From DAIRET01 sp036795455 (GTDB lineage: Bacteria; Bacteroidota; Ignavibacteria; Ignavibacteriales; Ignavibacteriaceae), in the NCBI GenBank assembly GCA_036795455.1, contig DAIRET010000138.1, positions 1-8,081 of the forward strand: a stretch of 8,081 nucleotides of DNA, in the 5' to 3' direction. Position 1 is the stretch's first letter; every line of letters begins with the position of its first letter. Made by a program: the position numbers and the translations under genes. Of this stretch, positions 6,319 to 8,081 are shown piece by piece. Under the pieces are notes generated by a model, which was not told the DNA's origin, did not search any database, and saw only the letters and a list, made by a program, of their open reading frames with translations.

Positions 6319-8081
6319 ATGAAAAAAGCAACAACATTCATTAATCGTTCAATTATCGGCTTAACGCTGGTCTTTCTCCTTGTACAAGGATGTAACTTGT
6401 TGGATTATGACGGAGACGAAGATTCTTTGGTCAATCCAAGAGGAGGTTATTTCTACCTCCTTGAAAGAGCATCAAATTCATTAATAATGATGGATGCGCA
6501 GCTAAGAGAATTAAAAAGATGGGAATTGACTTCAACTATTGAAGGAACAAGTACCCAGGGAATAACATGCGACGGGGAGTTTCTTTGGATTTCCTCTGCG
6601 GGAACTACGGACAAAATCTTCCAAATAGATGCCTCAGGCGATAGTCTTGTTGTAATAAAAACATTTGATGCTCCACCTCAAAAACGGGGAACTGTAAGGG
6701 ATATTGCTTGGGACGGAAATAGTTTGTGGGCGCTTAACAGCGGTTCAACTACTTACAAAACACCGGCAACGCTTTATGAACTTAATCCCGTTGATGGTGC
6801 AATTCGTTCGGAAATTGAAGTCCCCTCCCCCGAACCGAGAGGATTGAGTTTTGTTACTGCTTATACCGATGTCTATAATAGAGGTCCTAATACAGGTCTT
6901 TATTATTCCGATGTTGAAAAAGATTTTGTTTATTTTTTCAGGTATGATAGACCATACTTCGATACACTATTTTCTACTCCAACTCCACCAAGAGGTAATT
7001 TTACCCGTTATATAGCAGGTGTTACGCATGACGGGGCAAACTTCTGGCTTATTAACAGCAGCGATGTATCGGACATTCTTTACAAAGTTTCTTACAAGGG
7101 ATTGGTGCTTGATCAATTTGATTTGCCTTATTCGGAACCGGGTCCTATTGTCTGGAGTAATGTTGATGTAAGAAAAGGTTTACTGCCGACAATTGTTGCG
7201 GTTTCACCCAACACCGGTTTAATTGGTTCGACAATGGATGTCGAAATTTACGGTACAGGTTTTAAACCCGGGGCTAATCTTACTGCTGATTTCGGTACGG
7301 GAATTACAGTTAACTCTGTTACCTTTATTATGAACACCCAGCTAAGAGCAAACATTACAATTTCTTCAAGTACAACTGCCAGCAAAAGGGATGTTATAGT
7401 TACAAATCCTGATGGTGTAACTGCAAAATTAGACTCTGCATTTGAAGTTACACAAACATTACTTACACCTTATCTATGGGTTGCAGACCAAACATCAACG
7501 CAAAGATTCTTGTACAAAATAAGGTTAACTGATACAACAGTTGTTCAAGAATGGGATTACTCGGATGTTACTAATAGTGTCGGTGTTCAAGGAGTAGCAT
7601 ATGACGGAACAGATATATGGATTTGTGCTTCGGGTACTGCAAGAACAATTTATAAAGTAGATGTGAGCGGTGCTTCTTTAGGAGTATTCAATTCATTTGC
7701 TGTACCGGTAGTAGGAGGAACTTTCCGTGGAATCACATACGAAAACAACTATTTATGGCTTGCAGTAAGCGGACTTAATAGTGCAGGTTATGTTTTCAAA
7801 CTTGACCCGAATAACGGAACAGTACTCGATACCATTCAAACACCCGGTGCTGAAGTTAGAGGAATTGTATTTGTTGCCGGTCAATTGTATTGCAACGATA
7901 CAAGCATTGATAGCGTATTTATTTACAATTCTACTTCAAAAACATGGACCCCGCAGTTTGCAACGCCGACACCAATCGGGGGTACTGCATCAAACCGTTT
8001 TGCTACAGGGTTAACGCACGACGGGCAAAACTTCTGGATTGCCAATAGCACAGGTGATTTTGACCAGATATTCAATATTTC
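6319..8081 (+). CDS. Lipoprotein with two beta-propeller-like halves and an IPT/TIG domain (3' end cut by window)
   Basis: Open for 587 codons to the window edge. A lipoprotein signal peptide ends at C25 (LVQGC), followed by acidic residues (D29, D31 and DED at 33-35) like surface-export signals of Bacteroidetes lipoproteins. Two series of blade repeats follow, typically G-[IV]-x-[YWH]-D/E-x2-LW: at about 81, 128, 175 and 235, then 425, 471, 515 and 565, each 44-60 residues apart, with an extra blade likely before each series. An IPT/TIG immunoglobulin-like domain (about 289-378, VSPNTGLIGS, YGTGFKPGA, VTNPDG) lies between. No catalytic motif is recognised; binding of glycan, peptide or protein at the cell surface is the likely role. 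It follows the hydrolase by 24 bases. The missing C terminus may hold another domain. Confidence 0.85.
   Translation, partial: MKKATTFINRSIIGLTLVFLLVQGCNLLDYDGDEDSLVNPRGGYFYLLERASNSLIMMDAQLRELKRWELTSTIEGTSTQGITCDGEFLWISSAGTTDKIFQIDASGDSLVVIKTFDAPPQKRGTVRDIAWDGNSLWALNSGSTTYKTPATLYELNPVDGAIRSEIEVPSPEPRGLSFVTAYTDVYNRGPNTGLYYSDVEKDFVYFFRYDRPYFDTLFSTPTPPRGNFTRYIAGVTHDGANFWLINSSDVSDILYKVSYKGLVLDQFDLPYSEPGPIVWSNVDVRKGLLPTIVAVSPNTGLIGSTMDVEIYGTGFKPGANLTADFGTGITVNSVTFIMNTQLRANITISSSTTASKRDVIVTNPDGVTAKLDSAFEVTQTLLTPYLWVADQTSTQRFLYKIRLTDTTVVQEWDYSDVTNSVGVQGVAYDGTDIWICASGTARTIYKVDVSGASLGVFNSFAVPVVGGTFRGITYENNYLWLAVSGLNSAGYVFKLDPNNGTVLDTIQTPGAEVRGIVFVAGQLYCNDTSIDSVFIYNSTSKTWTPQFATPTPIGGTASNRFATGLTHDGQNFWIANSTGDFDQIFNI

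Noticed and set aside
7781..8014. Plus-strand 77-codon open frame in another reading frame
   Set aside because: The lipoprotein frame continues through it with clear blade repeats, so it is a shadow frame.

Overview
The window most resembles a member of the Ignavibacteria, or a neighbouring lineage of the Chlorobi/Bacteroidetes group. The DNA is AT-rich. One secreted protein ends in a type IX secretion (Por) sorting domain with the typical opening FPNPFN and closing KITLLK. A lipoprotein has an acidic stretch just after its lipid-anchored cysteine. The taxonomic placement is inferred from these traits, not from a marker gene.

Layout: two divergent transcription units leave a shared 301-base intergenic region (3742-4042). 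On the minus strand, reading leftward, are a membrane-bound sensor histidine kinase (3741-2218), an NtrC-type sigma-54 activator (2214-820) and a class I aldolase of the DapA superfamily (802 to beyond base 1). Gaps of 3 and 17 bases mark these as an operon. On the plus strand are a glutamate-racemase-family protein with a signal peptide (4043-5068), a secreted putative zinc hydrolase with a T9SS tail (5065-6294, start and stop overlapping as ATGA), and a lipoprotein built from two beta-propeller-like halves separated by an IPT/TIG domain (6319 to beyond base 8081).

The intergenic region holds a convincing sigma-54 promoter (GG-N10-GC, minus strand, 3838-3852) reading into the kinase operon. 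Upstream of it, on the side expected for an enhancer, are a perfect 16-bp palindrome, a 6+6 inverted repeat and four copies of a GATAAAA motif in both orientations. The simplest model is that the regulator activates its own operon from these sites and perhaps also the divergent envelope genes, where a weaker -24/-12-like element sits close to the start codon.

Working together (inference): the kinase would sense an envelope or extracellular signal, and the activator would switch on a set of exported proteins comprising a racemase, a hydrolase and a surface binding protein. The co-operonic aldolase resembles human HOGA1 (4-hydroxy-2-oxoglutarate aldolase) more than dihydrodipicolinate synthase. 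A pathway for an extracellular or wall-derived amino-acid compound, perhaps a glutamate derivative, would join these parts, but nothing in the sequence proves the substrate. The exported racemase beside a T9SS hydrolase under two-component sigma-54 control is the most unusual part of the window.
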